64,000 nucleotides of DNA, from contig WXYP01000004.1 in NCBI GenBank assembly GCA_009901575.1, positions 62,001 to 126,000 of the forward strand. The letters are read 5' to 3'. Shown here piece after piece: positions 37,306 to 47,024 of this stretch. The translations under genes were made by a program, and so were the position numbers. The notes under the pieces were generated by a model that was not told the DNA's origin, searched no databases, and worked only from the letters and a program-made list of their open reading frames with translations. The DNA comes from Flavobacteriaceae bacterium R38. GTDB taxonomy: Bacteria > Bacteroidota > Bacteroidia > Flavobacteriales > Flavobacteriaceae. How positions within the stretch are numbered: the first letter of the stretch is position 1; each line of letters begins with the position of its first letter.

Positions 37306-38099
37306 ATTTGAAAGTAGAACATAAATATTCTCAAAGAACTATCACGGTTTTGTCTTTGATAGTCCTTTTTATATTACAATCTTGTAAAACGTCCAAATCA
37401 ATTACAGAAAGCACAGCAGCAAAGAAAATATCTGCCAGGACGATTGTTAAGAACCACAATGATAACAAACTTCAGTTTAAAACAATAAGAGGAAGAATAC
37501 GAGTTGGGTATGAAAGCGATGGTGATTCACAATCTCATAGTATAACTCTTAGAATGGAAAAAGATAAAGCTATAATGTTAAGTGCTGCATTTGGTGTAGT
37601 GAAAGCATATATTACACCAGATAGGGTTAGTTTTTACAATAAACTTCATAATGAATATTTTGATGGAGATTTCTCATATTTAAGTGACTTGCTAGGGACA
37701 GAACTTGATTTTGAAAAAGTTCAAAATATGTTATTGGGGCAAGCTATATTTAGTTTAGAAGATGATAAATACAGAACATCTATAGTTAATAATAATTACC
37801 AGTTAAAGCCGGCTAAAGATTTTGAATTGTTTAAGAGGTTATTTTTAATAGAACCGTCAAATTTTAAAATGACATTACAACAAATATCTCAGCCTAAAGA
37901 AGGACGCACACTAAATATCAATTATAAAGCATACCAAAAGGTAGACGATAAAATCTTTCCTGAAAATATTGAAATCATAGCAGAAGAAATTGATAATAAG
38001 GTAAAGATAGAAATTGATTATAAAAATGTAGAATTTGATCAACGTGTATCGTTTCCATATAAAATTCCGAAAGGCTATAAAGAAATTGTATTAAAATAA
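37302..38099 (+). CDS. DUF4292 lipoprotein (LolA/LolB-like fold)
   Basis: A 265-residue lipoprotein with lipobox FILQSC near residues 22-27. The mature part has FKTIRGRIRVGYESDGDSQS and MEKDKAIMLSAAFGVVKAYITP, early beta-strands that resemble the half-barrel of LolB or LppX, followed by LQQISQPKEGRTLNINYKAY and ending in YKEIVLK. The fold suggests binding of lipid or acyl chains in the periplasm. It overlaps the TPR gene and is directly followed, with no gap, by the EnvC-like gene. Confidence 0.85.
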   Translation: MNLKVEHKYSQRTITVLSLIVLFILQSCKTSKSITESTAAKKISARTIVKNHNDNKLQFKTIRGRIRVGYESDGDSQSHSITLRMEKDKAIMLSAAFGVVKAYITPDRVSFYNKLHNEYFDGDFSYLSDLLGTELDFEKVQNMLLGQAIFSLEDDKYRTSIVNNNYQLKPAKDFELFKRLFLIEPSNFKMTLQQISQPKEGRTLNINYKAYQKVDDKIFPENIEIIAEEIDNKVKIEIDYKNVEFDQRVSFPYKIPKGYKEIVLK

Positions 38100-39329
38100 A
38101 TGGTTAGACCTATCTCATATAAGGGTGTTTTGCTTCTTGTTTTTACACTTTTTTTTGTTTTTCCTATATTTTCCCAAACAGACAAACAAAAGGCATTAGA
38201 AACGAAAAGAATGCGCTTAAGAGAAGAGATTAACCAAATTAATTCATTACTTTCCAAAGAACGATTAGAAAGACGATCGGTTTTAGAACAGGTTGAAGAT
38301 ATTGATCAGAAGATTAGAGTGCGCAGAGAGCTTATAAGAGTAACCAATCAGCAAGCGAATATTCTCAATAAACAACTTAACCAGAACATTCGTAATATAA
38401 CTAATTTACGAACAGAACTTTCTCAATTAAAAGAAGACTATGCTCAGATGATTAAAAAATCATATAAGAGCAAATCGCAACAAAGTAAATTAATGTTCTT
38501 GTTATCTTCAGATAATTTCTTTCAGGCTTATAAAAGACTGCAGTACATGAAGCAGTACACGAGTTTTAGAAAAGAACAAGGTGAGCAAATCCAGGTAAAA
38601 ACGATTGCCTTACAAGAATTAAATAAAGAATTGGTAGTTCAACGTAAAGAAAAAGAAGAGTTGGCCAGGGGAAACCGGGAAGAGCAGAAGAAATTGCTTG
38701 GAGAAAAGAATACACAACAGGTCTTGTTAACTTCAATTAAGAAGAATGAACAACAATACAAATCTCAAATTGATAAAAAAAGGAGAGAAGCCAGGGCATT
38801 AGACAGGCAGATAGAGCGTTTGATAAGAGAAGCAATTGCAGAATCAAATAAGAAAGCCGGAAATACAAGGAATACTGCAACTTTTGTTTTAACTCCTGAG
38901 GCAAAAATTATAGCCAGTAATTTTGAATCGAATAAAGGAACTTTAATTTGGCCGGTAGAAAAAGGAGTAAAAAGTAAAGGGTTTGGAGAATATGCAGATC
39001 CGGTTTATCCTGGAGTCAAGCATTTTAATAACGGGGTTAGCCTTGCCACAGAAAAAGGCTCCAGAGCCAGGGCTGTTTTTGATGGAGAAGTTTCGGCAAT
39101 TATAGCCATTCCGGGAGGTAATAAAGCAGTTCAGGTGCGTCATGGAAATTATATCTCTACTTATTATAACCTCTCTAAAGTCTATGTAAAAAAAGGAGAC
39201 ATTATAAAATTAAAAGACGAATTGGGTGAGATCTTTACCAGTCGCTCCAGCGGAAAAACAGAATTAAAATTTTTCCTCTATAAAAATACCAGTCGGTTAA
39301 ATCCCGAGAATTGGGTATATCAGATGTAA
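38100..39329 (+). CDS. EnvC-like murein hydrolase activator (LytM/M23 domain)
   Basis: A 409-residue exported protein. It has a signal peptide ending near PIFSQ, then a long coiled coil (about residues 25-260; repeated Glu/Lys/Arg-rich heptads with KKSYKSKSQQSKLMFLLSS in the middle), then an M23/LytM fold from about residue 285 (FGEYADPVYPGVKHFNNGV, VRHGNYISTYYNLSKVYV). The catalytic zinc ligands of active M23 enzymes (HxxxD and HxH) are changed here (FNNGV where HxGID is usual), which is typical of EnvC-type activators of amidases at the division site rather than active hydrolases. Confidence 0.88.
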   Translation: MVRPISYKGVLLLVFTLFFVFPIFSQTDKQKALETKRMRLREEINQINSLLSKERLERRSVLEQVEDIDQKIRVRRELIRVTNQQANILNKQLNQNIRNITNLRTELSQLKEDYAQMIKKSYKSKSQQSKLMFLLSSDNFFQAYKRLQYMKQYTSFRKEQGEQIQVKTIALQELNKELVVQRKEKEELARGNREEQKKLLGEKNTQQVLLTSIKKNEQQYKSQIDKKRREARALDRQIERLIREAIAESNKKAGNTRNTATFVLTPEAKIIASNFESNKGTLIWPVEKGVKSKGFGEYADPVYPGVKHFNNGVSLATEKGSRARAVFDGEVSAIIAIPGGNKAVQVRHGNYISTYYNLSKVYVKKGDIIKLKDELGEIFTSRSSGKTELKFFLYKNTSRLNPENWVYQM

Positions 39330-39380
39330 TCTTATCTTTAATAGATTACTAATTTTAATAATCATTTTTTTCTATTTTTA

Positions 39381-39403
39381 AGGGATTTTAAATACTTCCC
39401 CCT
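39381..39403. promoter_or_regulatory. Possible response-regulator site upstream of the lipoprotein-kinase operon
   Basis: An imperfect inverted pair, AGGGA (39381-39385) and TCCCCCT (39397-39403), lies alone in the otherwise AT-rich 198-base gap before the lipoprotein gene. Another G/C cluster, ACCC-N6-GGGG (42617-42630), precedes the gene that follows the response regulator. The assignment is tentative. Confidence 0.25.
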
Positions 39404-39527
39404 AACTGTATTAATCAAAACATGGTAAAACAAGGTGTTTTATTAAAAATACCCTGTAAAGAGGATGTTGTGGTTATAAATAAAAAAAGAGTTTTGAAGC
39501 ATTAACTAACCGCTTAAAGTTTAAATT

Positions 39528-40115
39528 ATGAAAATCAAATTAACTCTGTTTATTACAATTTTTTTATTGATTATTTCCTGTAAAACTCTTCCTGATAGAA
39601 GAAGTTACGACAAAGGGATAAACTATTTAAATGTAGATTCTCGACAAAATAGTTTGCATCAAATAATTCATGCTGATTTACTTCATGATTTCAGTATAAA
39701 ATGCCATATCAAAGAACCTAGAGTGTCTTGTATTGAGAATCCTATATTTGAATTAGGTCAAAAAAAGGGAGAGGAACATTATTATTTTAGTCAAGATGTA
39801 GAATATTACAAAGGCAGGAAGCCCGGAGCTAATCAACCTGGGAAGGTAATAGATCATACATTAGTTTTTTATATTGAACCTATACGGGATACAACAGACA
39901 AAAAAATACAAGATCGTTTTAAAACAACTTATCAAGATAAGTTTGAAATTGAAGAAGGTGACGTAGTGGATATTTTTATTGTTTCTAAAAAAGATAGCAG
40001 AATTGATACACAGACACTTATTGATTGTATGAATAATAATGATGATAAAAATTGTATTAAAATAATAGATAACGATGATTACATCTGCAGAAGTATTTTG
40101 TTAAATACCCAATAA
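39528..40115 (+). CDS. Hypothetical lipoprotein linked to a two-component system
   Basis: A 195-residue exported protein with lipobox LLIISC (Cys18) and a soluble domain without a motif I can name. It has paired cysteines in KCHIKEPRVSCIEN, SLIDCMNNNDDKNC-type and DDYIC stretches, possibly disulfide-forming. It ends seven bases before the histidine kinase gene, so it probably belongs to its operon and may be a sensory partner or target. No known family recognised. Confidence 0.6.
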   Translation: MKIKLTLFITIFLLIISCKTLPDRRSYDKGINYLNVDSRQNSLHQIIHADLLHDFSIKCHIKEPRVSCIENPIFELGQKKGEEHYYFSQDVEYYKGRKPGANQPGKVIDHTLVFYIEPIRDTTDKKIQDRFKTTYQDKFEIEEGDVVDIFIVSKKDSRIDTQTLIDCMNNNDDKNCIKIIDNDDYICRSILLNTQ

Positions 40116-40122
40116 GATAAAA

Positions 40123-41985
40123 TTGAGAATACTATTATTATTCATATTATTTAGTTTAAATAGCTTTTCACAGGGTAACTCCTACGATAAAGCTATTTTA
40201 CAATTAAAAAACTATAATCTAGATCGTGCAGAAGATATACTAAAAGAGGTGCCTCCTGGAGAAAAAGATCAATTATTGATAGCGTTGTTAGATTGGCAAA
40301 TTACTGCTTTAAAAAGTGGGATGAAAATTGATATTGATACTACTGTAATTCCCAGGGATATTTCTGAACGAGCTAAGACGCTCTTTTTCTTAAAAAGAGG
40401 AGAGCAATATCTAAATCTGCAGGTTCCAAAAGACTCTTTAGGCTTTGTTAATTATGAAATGGCATTGAATAATGCGATAAAAGAAAAAGATACACTATTT
40501 GTTTGTGAAGCATTAAAAAAAATCATTTTTAATTTTTATAAAAACAGGCAAACACATCAATTACTGCCTAAATATTTAACCCTTTATAAAGATTATGCCT
40601 ATGATGATAGTGAAATTGCTCTTTTAAGTTATTATCAAATAGCATTAAAACTTCGTAAAGAGCGAAAAGAATCTATTCCTGAATTTAAAAAAGTACTGGA
40701 TAAGATCTCTGGAAAAAACAATTATATCGAAGTAAAGCTTTTACAGATTATTGGAAACAGTTATAGCGCTTATTTAAGAGATACCGATAGTGGGATAGCA
40801 TATAACAAAAGAGCAGAGAAAATTCTTTTAGATATCCCATATGTGTATGCTAAAAATGAGCTTTTTGGAATTTGGACCAATATAGCAACAGGCTATCGAA
40901 AAAAAGGAATGTTCAAAGAAGCAAATGAATACTACCAAAAAGTTAAAAAGTTTGCATTACCTAAAAATAGATATTTAGAATATAAAAAACTTTACAGGCT
41001 AATGGCTATTAACTTTGACTCACTGAAAATGAGTGATAGCATTAGCTATTATTGGGAATTACGAAGTAAATATTCTGATAGCCTGGCTGCTGTTGAGGAA
41101 TTGGTAGCAGTAACTGAAATCAAGGAAAAATACAAAGCAGCAGAAAAAGAAAAAGAAAACCTCCAATTGCAACAGGATATTTTAATCTCTAATAATAGTA
41201 AAAATATTGCCTTTGGGATTGCTGGAATTTTAGTGTTAACTGTCATTTCAGGGGTTTTTATTCTTAAGAATACCCGTAAAAAGAAATTAATCGCAGAACA
41301 ACAGAGCCTTATTAAAACAAAAGAAGTCGAAACCATTCTTAAAGAACAGGAACTGCAGCAAATAGATGCAATGATCGTCGGGCAGGAAAAAGAACGTCAG
41401 CGCATCGCAAATGATTTGCATGATAATTTAGGAGGAGATCTGGCAACGCTAAAACTACATTTTCATCACCTAAAAGAACAATTAAAAAAAACCAAAACAG
41501 AAGAAGAGCTTTTTGAAAAAACAGATCAATTAATAGCAGATGCCTATCAGAAAACCAGAAATATAGCACATGCTAAAAATAGCGGGGTTATTGCGAATCA
41601 AGGACTACTGCCTGCAATCCAAAAAATGGCTAAAAAAATAAGCCTGGCCAATAAAATAGAAGTAACGGTTCATGAAGCCAATCTTACACAGCGTCTGGAA
41701 AATACTTTAGAGATTACTATTTTTCGAATTGTACAGGAATTGGTGACTAATTGTATAAAACATGCTTCTGCGAGTCAAATTACCATCTATCTTACAGAAC
41801 ATGAAGAAAGTCTTAATGTTATGGTAGAAGATAATGGTGGAGGTTTTAACACCAGGAAGATTAAAAAGCAAGACGGAATGGGCTTGTATAGTATTGAAAA
41901 ACGCATAGAGCATTTAGGAGGAACTATGACTGTTGAGTCACAAAAGAGTAAAGGAACAACTGTAATATTAGATATACCCATATGA
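40123..41985 (+). CDS. Sensor histidine kinase, NarL-type (HisKA_3) with periplasmic TPR domain
   Basis: A 620-residue sensor kinase. Signal sequence (LLLFILFSLNSFSQ), a periplasmic helical TPR-like domain to about residue 340, a short coiled coil, one membrane helix near 362-382, a further cytoplasmic coiled coil, then the HisKA_3 dimerisation domain with the phosphorylated His in RQRIANDLHDNLGG near 433, and the ATPase with ELVTNCIKHASA, VEDNGGGFN and GMGLYSIEKRIEHLGG. The start is TTG 40123, eight bases after the previous stop, since no ATG precedes the signal peptide. It overlaps the response regulator gene by four bases. Confidence 0.9.
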   Translation: MRILLLFILFSLNSFSQGNSYDKAILQLKNYNLDRAEDILKEVPPGEKDQLLIALLDWQITALKSGMKIDIDTTVIPRDISERAKTLFFLKRGEQYLNLQVPKDSLGFVNYEMALNNAIKEKDTLFVCEALKKIIFNFYKNRQTHQLLPKYLTLYKDYAYDDSEIALLSYYQIALKLRKERKESIPEFKKVLDKISGKNNYIEVKLLQIIGNSYSAYLRDTDSGIAYNKRAEKILLDIPYVYAKNELFGIWTNIATGYRKKGMFKEANEYYQKVKKFALPKNRYLEYKKLYRLMAINFDSLKMSDSISYYWELRSKYSDSLAAVEELVAVTEIKEKYKAAEKEKENLQLQQDILISNNSKNIAFGIAGILVLTVISGVFILKNTRKKKLIAEQQSLIKTKEVETILKEQELQQIDAMIVGQEKERQRIANDLHDNLGGDLATLKLHFHHLKEQLKKTKTEEELFEKTDQLIADAYQKTRNIAHAKNSGVIANQGLLPAIQKMAKKISLANKIEVTVHEANLTQRLENTLEITIFRIVQELVTNCIKHASASQITIYLTEHEESLNVMVEDNGGGFNTRKIKKQDGMGLYSIEKRIEHLGGTMTVESQKSKGTTVILDIPI

Positions 41986-42602
41986 TTACCTTGGCAATAG
42001 CAGAAGACCACCAGGCATTGATAGACGGAATTCAACTTCTTTTAGAATATGAAGAAGATATAGAGATTGTCGGATTTGCTAACGACGGGGAAGCATTGAT
42101 GGACATTGTAGCGAGGAAACAACCCAAGATAGTGCTTACCGACATCAGGATGCCTAAAATAGATGGAATAGTAGCCTGTAAACTGATAAAAAAAGAATAT
42201 CCGCATATTAAAGTAATTGCTTTTACAATGTTTGACCAGGAAGAGGCGGTTAAACAGATGTTAGAAGCCGGAGCAGACGGATACCTACTTAAAAATTCGG
42301 AATTAAAGAATGTGTTGATTGCTATAAAACAGGTAATAAACGGGAAATCTTATTTTGACGCTAACCTGATATTAGATTTTGATAATCCCGCTTCTAAGAA
42401 GAAAAAAGGCTTGCTTTCTAAAAGAGAAAAAGAAATTTTAAGTTTGATCGGGCAGGGAAAAACATCCAGTGAAATTTCCAATCAGCTTTTTATCGGTCAG
42501 ACCACCGTAGAGACCCACCGTAAAAATATGATCCGTAAATTAGGATTAAAAGGAAAAGGAGAACTACTCCGTTATGCCCTGGAGAAAAAATACGATTTCT
42601 AA
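41982..42602 (+). CDS. Response regulator, NarL/LuxR family
   Basis: A 206-residue regulator: receiver domain with acidic pocket AEDHQ and phosphorylation site Asp54 in VLTDIRMPKIDG, then Thr in AFTMFD and Lys in YLLKNSE; a C-terminal GerE helix-turn-helix from about 137 (LLSKREKEILSLIGQGKTSS, IGQTTVETHRKNMIRKLG). It is the partner of the overlapping histidine kinase. Likely targets include its own operon and the following secreted-protein gene; the sequence does not tell the signal. Confidence 0.94.
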   Translation: MITLAIAEDHQALIDGIQLLLEYEEDIEIVGFANDGEALMDIVARKQPKIVLTDIRMPKIDGIVACKLIKKEYPHIKVIAFTMFDQEEAVKQMLEAGADGYLLKNSELKNVLIAIKQVINGKSYFDANLILDFDNPASKKKKGLLSKREKEILSLIGQGKTSSEISNQLFIGQTTVETHRKNMIRKLGLKGKGELLRYALEKKYDF

Positions 42603-42688
42603 GGCCTCAAATAAATACCCGTTACTGGGGATGTTTCTTCAATCTGTTAGTTGATAGTTTTACACTATAACTTTTCAATCAACTAATT

Positions 42689-44002
42689 ATGAAAAAGATA
42701 GTGTACTTAATACTATTGATCACTCCTGTCTATTTATTAGGACAAGACAGACCTTTGTCTAAAGAAGAAACCTTAGAAATTATAGAAAAAGCATTGGATA
42801 ATCAATCCAAAATTAAATTAGGAACTTTTAGATTAAAGTCAGAAACTATTAATAATGATGATCAAACCCCTGCTGTATTCAAAATTGAAACGAAAATTTA
42901 TCAAGATTCTAAAGATAATGATGACAGTGTTGATAAAGGAGAATTAGAAATTTATTCGATCAAAATTGATATAAGGGATGGAAACATATATGATATCAGA
43001 ATAGATGCAAAAGATAATAATACAGGAGAAAAAGTACTATTCACTAATGAACGTCCTTTAGCGTTATCTAATTTCAATAAACGAGGTAAATGGAGATTAT
43101 ACAATATCGATAGATTACACAGAAAGGAAAATATAAACCTTAAAAGTATCTTAGAATATGATTATGAAACAGGAGAAAATTATGTAATAGATAAAGCCAT
43201 TATAAATTTAAATAGGAATAATAAATTTCAAGCTGATGTAATGGTAAAAAATAACCTAAAAAGCTTATTGGATTTTAGAATATATTCAGATTTTTTAGGA
43301 ATTCTTAATGAAGAAGCCAATGGAATTGTAAATTTTGAAGCCGGTAGCCTATTTTATCTCTTTCCAAAGCCAGTACATATTTTTCTTTTCCCTAGAGATA
43401 ATGGTTACCTATATTTATTCAAAAGAATAAAACCGTATTTTAATTATTCTCGTTTTGATAATGACGATAGAACGGTTAATATAGCTAACCTTAATTTAGA
43501 TGAATTGAATTCATCTGATAATATTTTGTCATTGATTCAACGTTCTTTTATAAAAGCTGGAGGAGAGCTTGATATATTTGAGTGGGAACCTGGAAAATTT
43601 TCATCGGTAATACTTTACGGAAAAGCCAGGGTCAATTTATTTGTTACTGAAACGGGGTCAATTTTAGATAATGATACAGACCCTAACCGGGAAAATACCT
43701 CAACATTATCATGGGGACTAGGAGTGGGTGTAGTTTCAAAAAGATATTCAAATTTTGGAATTTCTGCATCTGCATTTTGGGATCGGTATCAAAATAATGA
43801 TCTAAATGAAGAGAGAGCATTAAATTTTAATACCTTATCATTTAATTCTGAAGCCTTTTTCTATACAGGAACAGATAGTGATAATGCTATTTTCTTAAGA
43901 CTTAACTATACGCAAGGGCAAAATGAAATATCGCCGAGAGCAAATTTTTTCGCTCTTCAGTTTGGTTACAGAGCAGAATTAAAAATTAATAGGAATAATT
44001 AA
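42689..44002 (+). CDS. Secreted protein of unknown function, possible outer-membrane beta-structure
   Basis: A 437-residue protein with a signal peptide (YLILLITPVYLLGQ, cleavage near residue 19). The middle is rich in Asn, Asp and Ile without motifs I know. The last 160 residues alternate hydrophobic and polar residues (WGLGVGVVSKRYSNFGISASAF, SEAFFYTGTDS, FFALQFGYRAELKI), which suggests membrane-inserted beta strands, though the chain ends in RNN, not an aromatic residue. It follows the response regulator by 86 bases. The last four bases overlap the thioesterase gene tail to tail. I do not recognise the family. Confidence 0.6.
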   Translation: MKKIVYLILLITPVYLLGQDRPLSKEETLEIIEKALDNQSKIKLGTFRLKSETINNDDQTPAVFKIETKIYQDSKDNDDSVDKGELEIYSIKIDIRDGNIYDIRIDAKDNNTGEKVLFTNERPLALSNFNKRGKWRLYNIDRLHRKENINLKSILEYDYETGENYVIDKAIINLNRNNKFQADVMVKNNLKSLLDFRIYSDFLGILNEEANGIVNFEAGSLFYLFPKPVHIFLFPRDNGYLYLFKRIKPYFNYSRFDNDDRTVNIANLNLDELNSSDNILSLIQRSFIKAGGELDIFEWEPGKFSSVILYGKARVNLFVTETGSILDNDTDPNRENTSTLSWGLGVGVVSKRYSNFGISASAFWDRYQNNDLNEERALNFNTLSFNSEAFFYTGTDSDNAIFLRLNYTQGQNEISPRANFFALQFGYRAELKINRNN

Positions 44003-44514
44003 TCTGCAATAAATAAGGCTTTAAGTTCTGTAGCATCTTTAGGATCCATTTTTCCGGCAAGAACCAAACTTAACTGTTTTCTTCTTAAAGCAGCTTCAAA
44101 ACGCTCTTTTTCAAGATCTGATTCTGGGACAAGACAAGGAACTTCTACAGGCCTGTTGGTATCATCTACGGCAACAAAAGTGTAAATCGCTTCATTTGCC
44201 TTTGAACGACTTCTGGACTCTCTGTCTTCGATCCATACGTCAAGATAGATTTCCATAGAACTTTTAAAAGCTCTGGAAACAGTAGCTTCTATAGTTACAA
44301 CACTCCCGACAGGAACAGCACGATTAAAAGCAACATGGTTTACAGAAGCGGTTACAACAATACGTCTGGAATGCCTTCTTGCAGCAATACTTGCAGCTCT
44401 ATCCATTCTGGCTAATAATTCTCCGCCAAAAAGATTATTTAAAGGATTAGTCTCACTAGGCAGTACCAAATCTGTTACAATTGTTCTGGATTCACTGGGA
44501 GTTCTTGTTTCCAT
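43999..44514 (-). CDS. Acyl-CoA thioesterase, hotdog fold (YciA/BFIT-like)
   Basis: A 171-residue hotdog thioesterase that hydrolyses acyl-CoA. The start is ATG 44514; a longer frame to 44628 exists but has no promoter and a non-conserved hydrophobic front. The conserved region is NPLNNLFGGELLARMDRAAS with the catalytic acid-bearing helix, then VTASVNHVAFNRAVPVG and SKANEAIYTFVAVD. The substrate range (short to long chain) cannot be read from sequence. It lies alone between unrelated genes with its own promoter. Confidence 0.88.
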   Translation of the reverse strand: METRTPSESRTIVTDLVLPSETNPLNNLFGGELLARMDRAASIAARRHSRRIVVTASVNHVAFNRAVPVGSVVTIEATVSRAFKSSMEIYLDVWIEDRESRSRSKANEAIYTFVAVDDTNRPVEVPCLVPESDLEKERFEAALRRKQLSLVLAGKMDPKDATELKALFIAD

Positions 44515-44532
44515 GTTGTCTTTTATTTTTGG

Positions 44533-44540
44533 CAAAGATA
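44533..44540 (-). promoter_or_regulatory. -7 promoter element of the thioesterase gene
   Basis: Minus-strand TATCTTTG, a full TAnnTTTG match, 19 bases before the ATG at 44514. It excludes the longer reading that begins at 44628. Confidence 0.6.
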
Positions 44541-44799
44541 GATGATAAAAAGGAGTAAATAAACAAGAAGAATATGTATTCTTACTAAAAAAAGTGATAA
44601 AGAAATAATCAACTTTACAATTCCTCAATTCAACAGTTTAAGCATCTTATACCTGGCTCCAAGCGATACTAAAACATTCATCTCATAATAAATATCGAAT
44701 AACGATTGCAGAAGTTGCTATCTAGATGTTCAGAGTTCAATATTTCTTGTTCTATGTTTTAAAAAACCAGCTAAATTCCTAAACTTGAAAACTTTTTAT

Positions 44800-45735
44800 T
44801 TACTCAGAAATCATCCACGCATCAGAAGATTCAGTAGCTTTAATCTTTCTCAATAAATCTAATGCTTCTTTAGGGTCGGAAAATGTAGCATAAATCACCT
44901 GGTGTAAACCAAATTTATTTTTTCCTATTTGTTGGGCATCAATGTAGCCTTTATTTTTAAGTTCTTGGACTTTACGTTGTGCATTAGCTTCAATTCTGAA
45001 TGCTCCGGCTACAATTTTATGCGTCCTTCCTTCTTTTTTGACATCCAGTTCAATAGAAGGTAACAAAACAGGCTGAGCATCAAAGAAAGTGGCTTGCTGG
45101 ATTGTTTTTTCAACTTTTTCCTGTGCCTTTTGCTCTACTAACTCTAAATGTTGCTGTTGTTGGTCTTTAAAAAACTTAAATCCAAAAGCCCCGATAGATA
45201 TCGTTAATAACGCTATTGCAGCATACCTTAAATAAGGAGGTTGTTCTCTTTTCTCAGGTGTGAAGAAAACAGGAACTTCTTCTTCTAACTCTTCAACTTC
45301 TTCTTTGAAAACTTCTCTGCTGATTTTTGGAGATACAAAAGAAGATAATCCAAAAGATGAGGTTAAATAATTCAAATGATATGAAGGGAGAAACTGAATT
45401 TTAGATTCGTTGTTTAACCACAATTCGCCTATATTTTTAAAGACCAGTTTTTCTTTTTTGTCCAGGAGGTTTTTCCAACTTAAAACTAAACGTTCTAATT
45501 TGTCTAAAACTTCTTCATAAGAAATACCTTCAGTATCTGAAATATACTTGGCGAGAAGACCATCATTAGAAGTTAATTGCTCGTTAAAAGACAATTCTTT
45601 GGTTGGAGGATAGAAGGCATTTGTAGAGGTATGCACCTGTGCAGATTTCTTTTGTGTTAGAAAAGCTCCAAAGCCAGGAATCGTAACACATTGATACCTA
45701 TAAAGTAAGTCGCTGATGTAATTTTCTATCCTCAT
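44800..45735 (-). CDS. HU-CCDC81 and SPOR domain protein (cell-envelope/division)
   Basis: A protein of about 311 residues with a cytoplasmic HU-like CCDC81 domain at the N-terminus (ISDLLYRYQCVTIPGFGAFL, GLLAKYISDTEGISYEE, FKNIGELWLNNESK), a membrane helix near 172-192, a periplasmic Gln/Glu-rich spacer and a C-terminal SPOR domain (KIVAGAFRIEANAQRKVQELK and YATFSDPKEALDLLRKIK) that binds denuded glycan at the septum. This architecture is characteristic of Bacteroidota. Several start codons stand together (GTG 45741, ATG 45738, ATG 45735); the exact one is undecided. Confidence 0.88.
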   Translation of the reverse strand: MRIENYISDLLYRYQCVTIPGFGAFLTQKKSAQVHTSTNAFYPPTKELSFNEQLTSNDGLLAKYISDTEGISYEEVLDKLERLVLSWKNLLDKKEKLVFKNIGELWLNNESKIQFLPSYHLNYLTSSFGLSSFVSPKISREVFKEEVEELEEEVPVFFTPEKREQPPYLRYAAIALLTISIGAFGFKFFKDQQQQHLELVEQKAQEKVEKTIQQATFFDAQPVLLPSIELDVKKEGRTHKIVAGAFRIEANAQRKVQELKNKGYIDAQQIGKNKFGLHQVIYATFSDPKEALDLLRKIKATESSDAWMISE

Positions 45736-45837
45736 CATCACAAATATTGCAAAATTTTAATATTGACAAAAGGGTAATGAAGAATTTTTATTAACACATT
45801 TATTTTCTTTATTTGTATTTTAAAAAGTAATCTTTTT

Positions 45838-46941
45838 ATGACAGAAAAAGATGTATTGTCAATATTAAAATTGCAAAGTATCCCTTTTATAGGAGATGTA
45901 ATTGCAAAAAAACTAATTCATCATTGTGGGAGTGCATCTGCTGTTTTTGAGGAAAGATCATCTGCATTACTTAAAATTGGCGGGATAGGGAGTGTAACGA
46001 TTAAGTATCTCAATGATAAAAAATACGCAGGACTTGCAGAGAAAGAGTTAAAATTTATTCAGGAGAGAAATATAAATTACTCCTATTTTAAAGATGAGGA
46101 TTATCCTGATCAACTAAAACATTGTTTTGATAGCCCAATTCTTATTTTTAAGCGGGGAGATATACATCTAAAAAACAAAAAGATTATCAGCATTGTAGGA
46201 ACAAGGCAAATGAGTTCATATGGAGCTCTATTTTGTGAAAAGTTTATTGAAGAGATAGCCCCTTTAAATCCGGTTATCGTAAGTGGCTTTGCTTACGGAA
46301 TTGATATTACTGCTCAAAAAGCTGCCATTAAGAATAACTTACAAACTATAGGTTGTCTTGCACATGGATTAAATCAGATATATCCGAGATCACATAAAAA
46401 ATATTGTAGTGAAGTAGAAAGTAACGGAGGCTTTATCACAGATTTTTGGAGTACCAGTCATCCGGAACGGGAAAATTTCTTGAGAAGGAATCGAATTATT
46501 GCCGGACTCTCTGAAGCGACAATTGTGATAGAATCAGCAGGAAAAGGAGGAAGTCTGGTCACAGCAGATATTGCCCATTCATATCATAAAGAAGTATTTG
46601 CTGTTCCAGGAAGAACTACAGATAATTATAGCCTGGGATGTAATAACCTGATTAAATCGCAAAAAGCGCATATGTTAACTTCTGCAGCCGATCTGGTTTA
46701 CATGCTAGGTTGGAATATTGAAGAAACAAAACAAAATATAATACAAAAACAATTATTTGTAGAGCTTGACGAAAATGAAGAAGCTATTTATAATTTTTTA
46801 AAAATGAATGGAAAAGAGTTATTAGACATTATAGCGTTACAATGCCAGCTTCCTGTGCATAAAGCAGCAACTGTATTGCTAGGAATGGAATTGAAAGGAG
46901 TGATACGACCTTTACCCGGAAAATTATTTGAGGTTGTTTAA
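45838..46941 (+). CDS. dprA: DNA-processing protein DprA
   Basis: A 367-residue protein that loads RecA on incoming single strands during natural transformation. A helix-hairpin-helix-like front (PFIGDVIAKKLIHHCGSAS) is followed by the Rossmann domain with SIVGTRQMSSYG, VSGFAYGIDITAQKAAI, and RRNRIIAGLSEATIVIESA and GGSLVTADIA, and a C-terminal winged-helix part. Family length and motifs are intact, so the gene appears functional. It is a single gene between divergent SPOR and convergent trpS. Confidence 0.96.
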   Translation: MTEKDVLSILKLQSIPFIGDVIAKKLIHHCGSASAVFEERSSALLKIGGIGSVTIKYLNDKKYAGLAEKELKFIQERNINYSYFKDEDYPDQLKHCFDSPILIFKRGDIHLKNKKIISIVGTRQMSSYGALFCEKFIEEIAPLNPVIVSGFAYGIDITAQKAAIKNNLQTIGCLAHGLNQIYPRSHKKYCSEVESNGGFITDFWSTSHPERENFLRRNRIIAGLSEATIVIESAGKGGSLVTADIAHSYHKEVFAVPGRTTDNYSLGCNNLIKSQKAHMLTSAADLVYMLGWNIEETKQNIIQKQLFVELDENEEAIYNFLKMNGKELLDIIALQCQLPVHKAATVLLGMELKGVIRPLPGKLFEVV

Positions 46942-47024
46942 ATTTAAATCTGAGACTTTGGAGTTTATGATGTTGGTTGTTTATAGTAAGTTTATTCGTT
47001 TAGGAATTTAAGGTTGTTTAGCTT

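Noticed and set aside
39422-39505. 27-codon frame MVKQGVLLKIP in the gap before the lipoprotein gene
   Set aside because: No promoter at a fitting distance, ordinary composition, and it overlaps the likely regulatory region; nothing supports translation.
44515-44628. Extended start of the thioesterase
   Set aside because: A full TAnnTTTG promoter element lies at 44533-44540, after the extended start, so the extension would not be transcribed.
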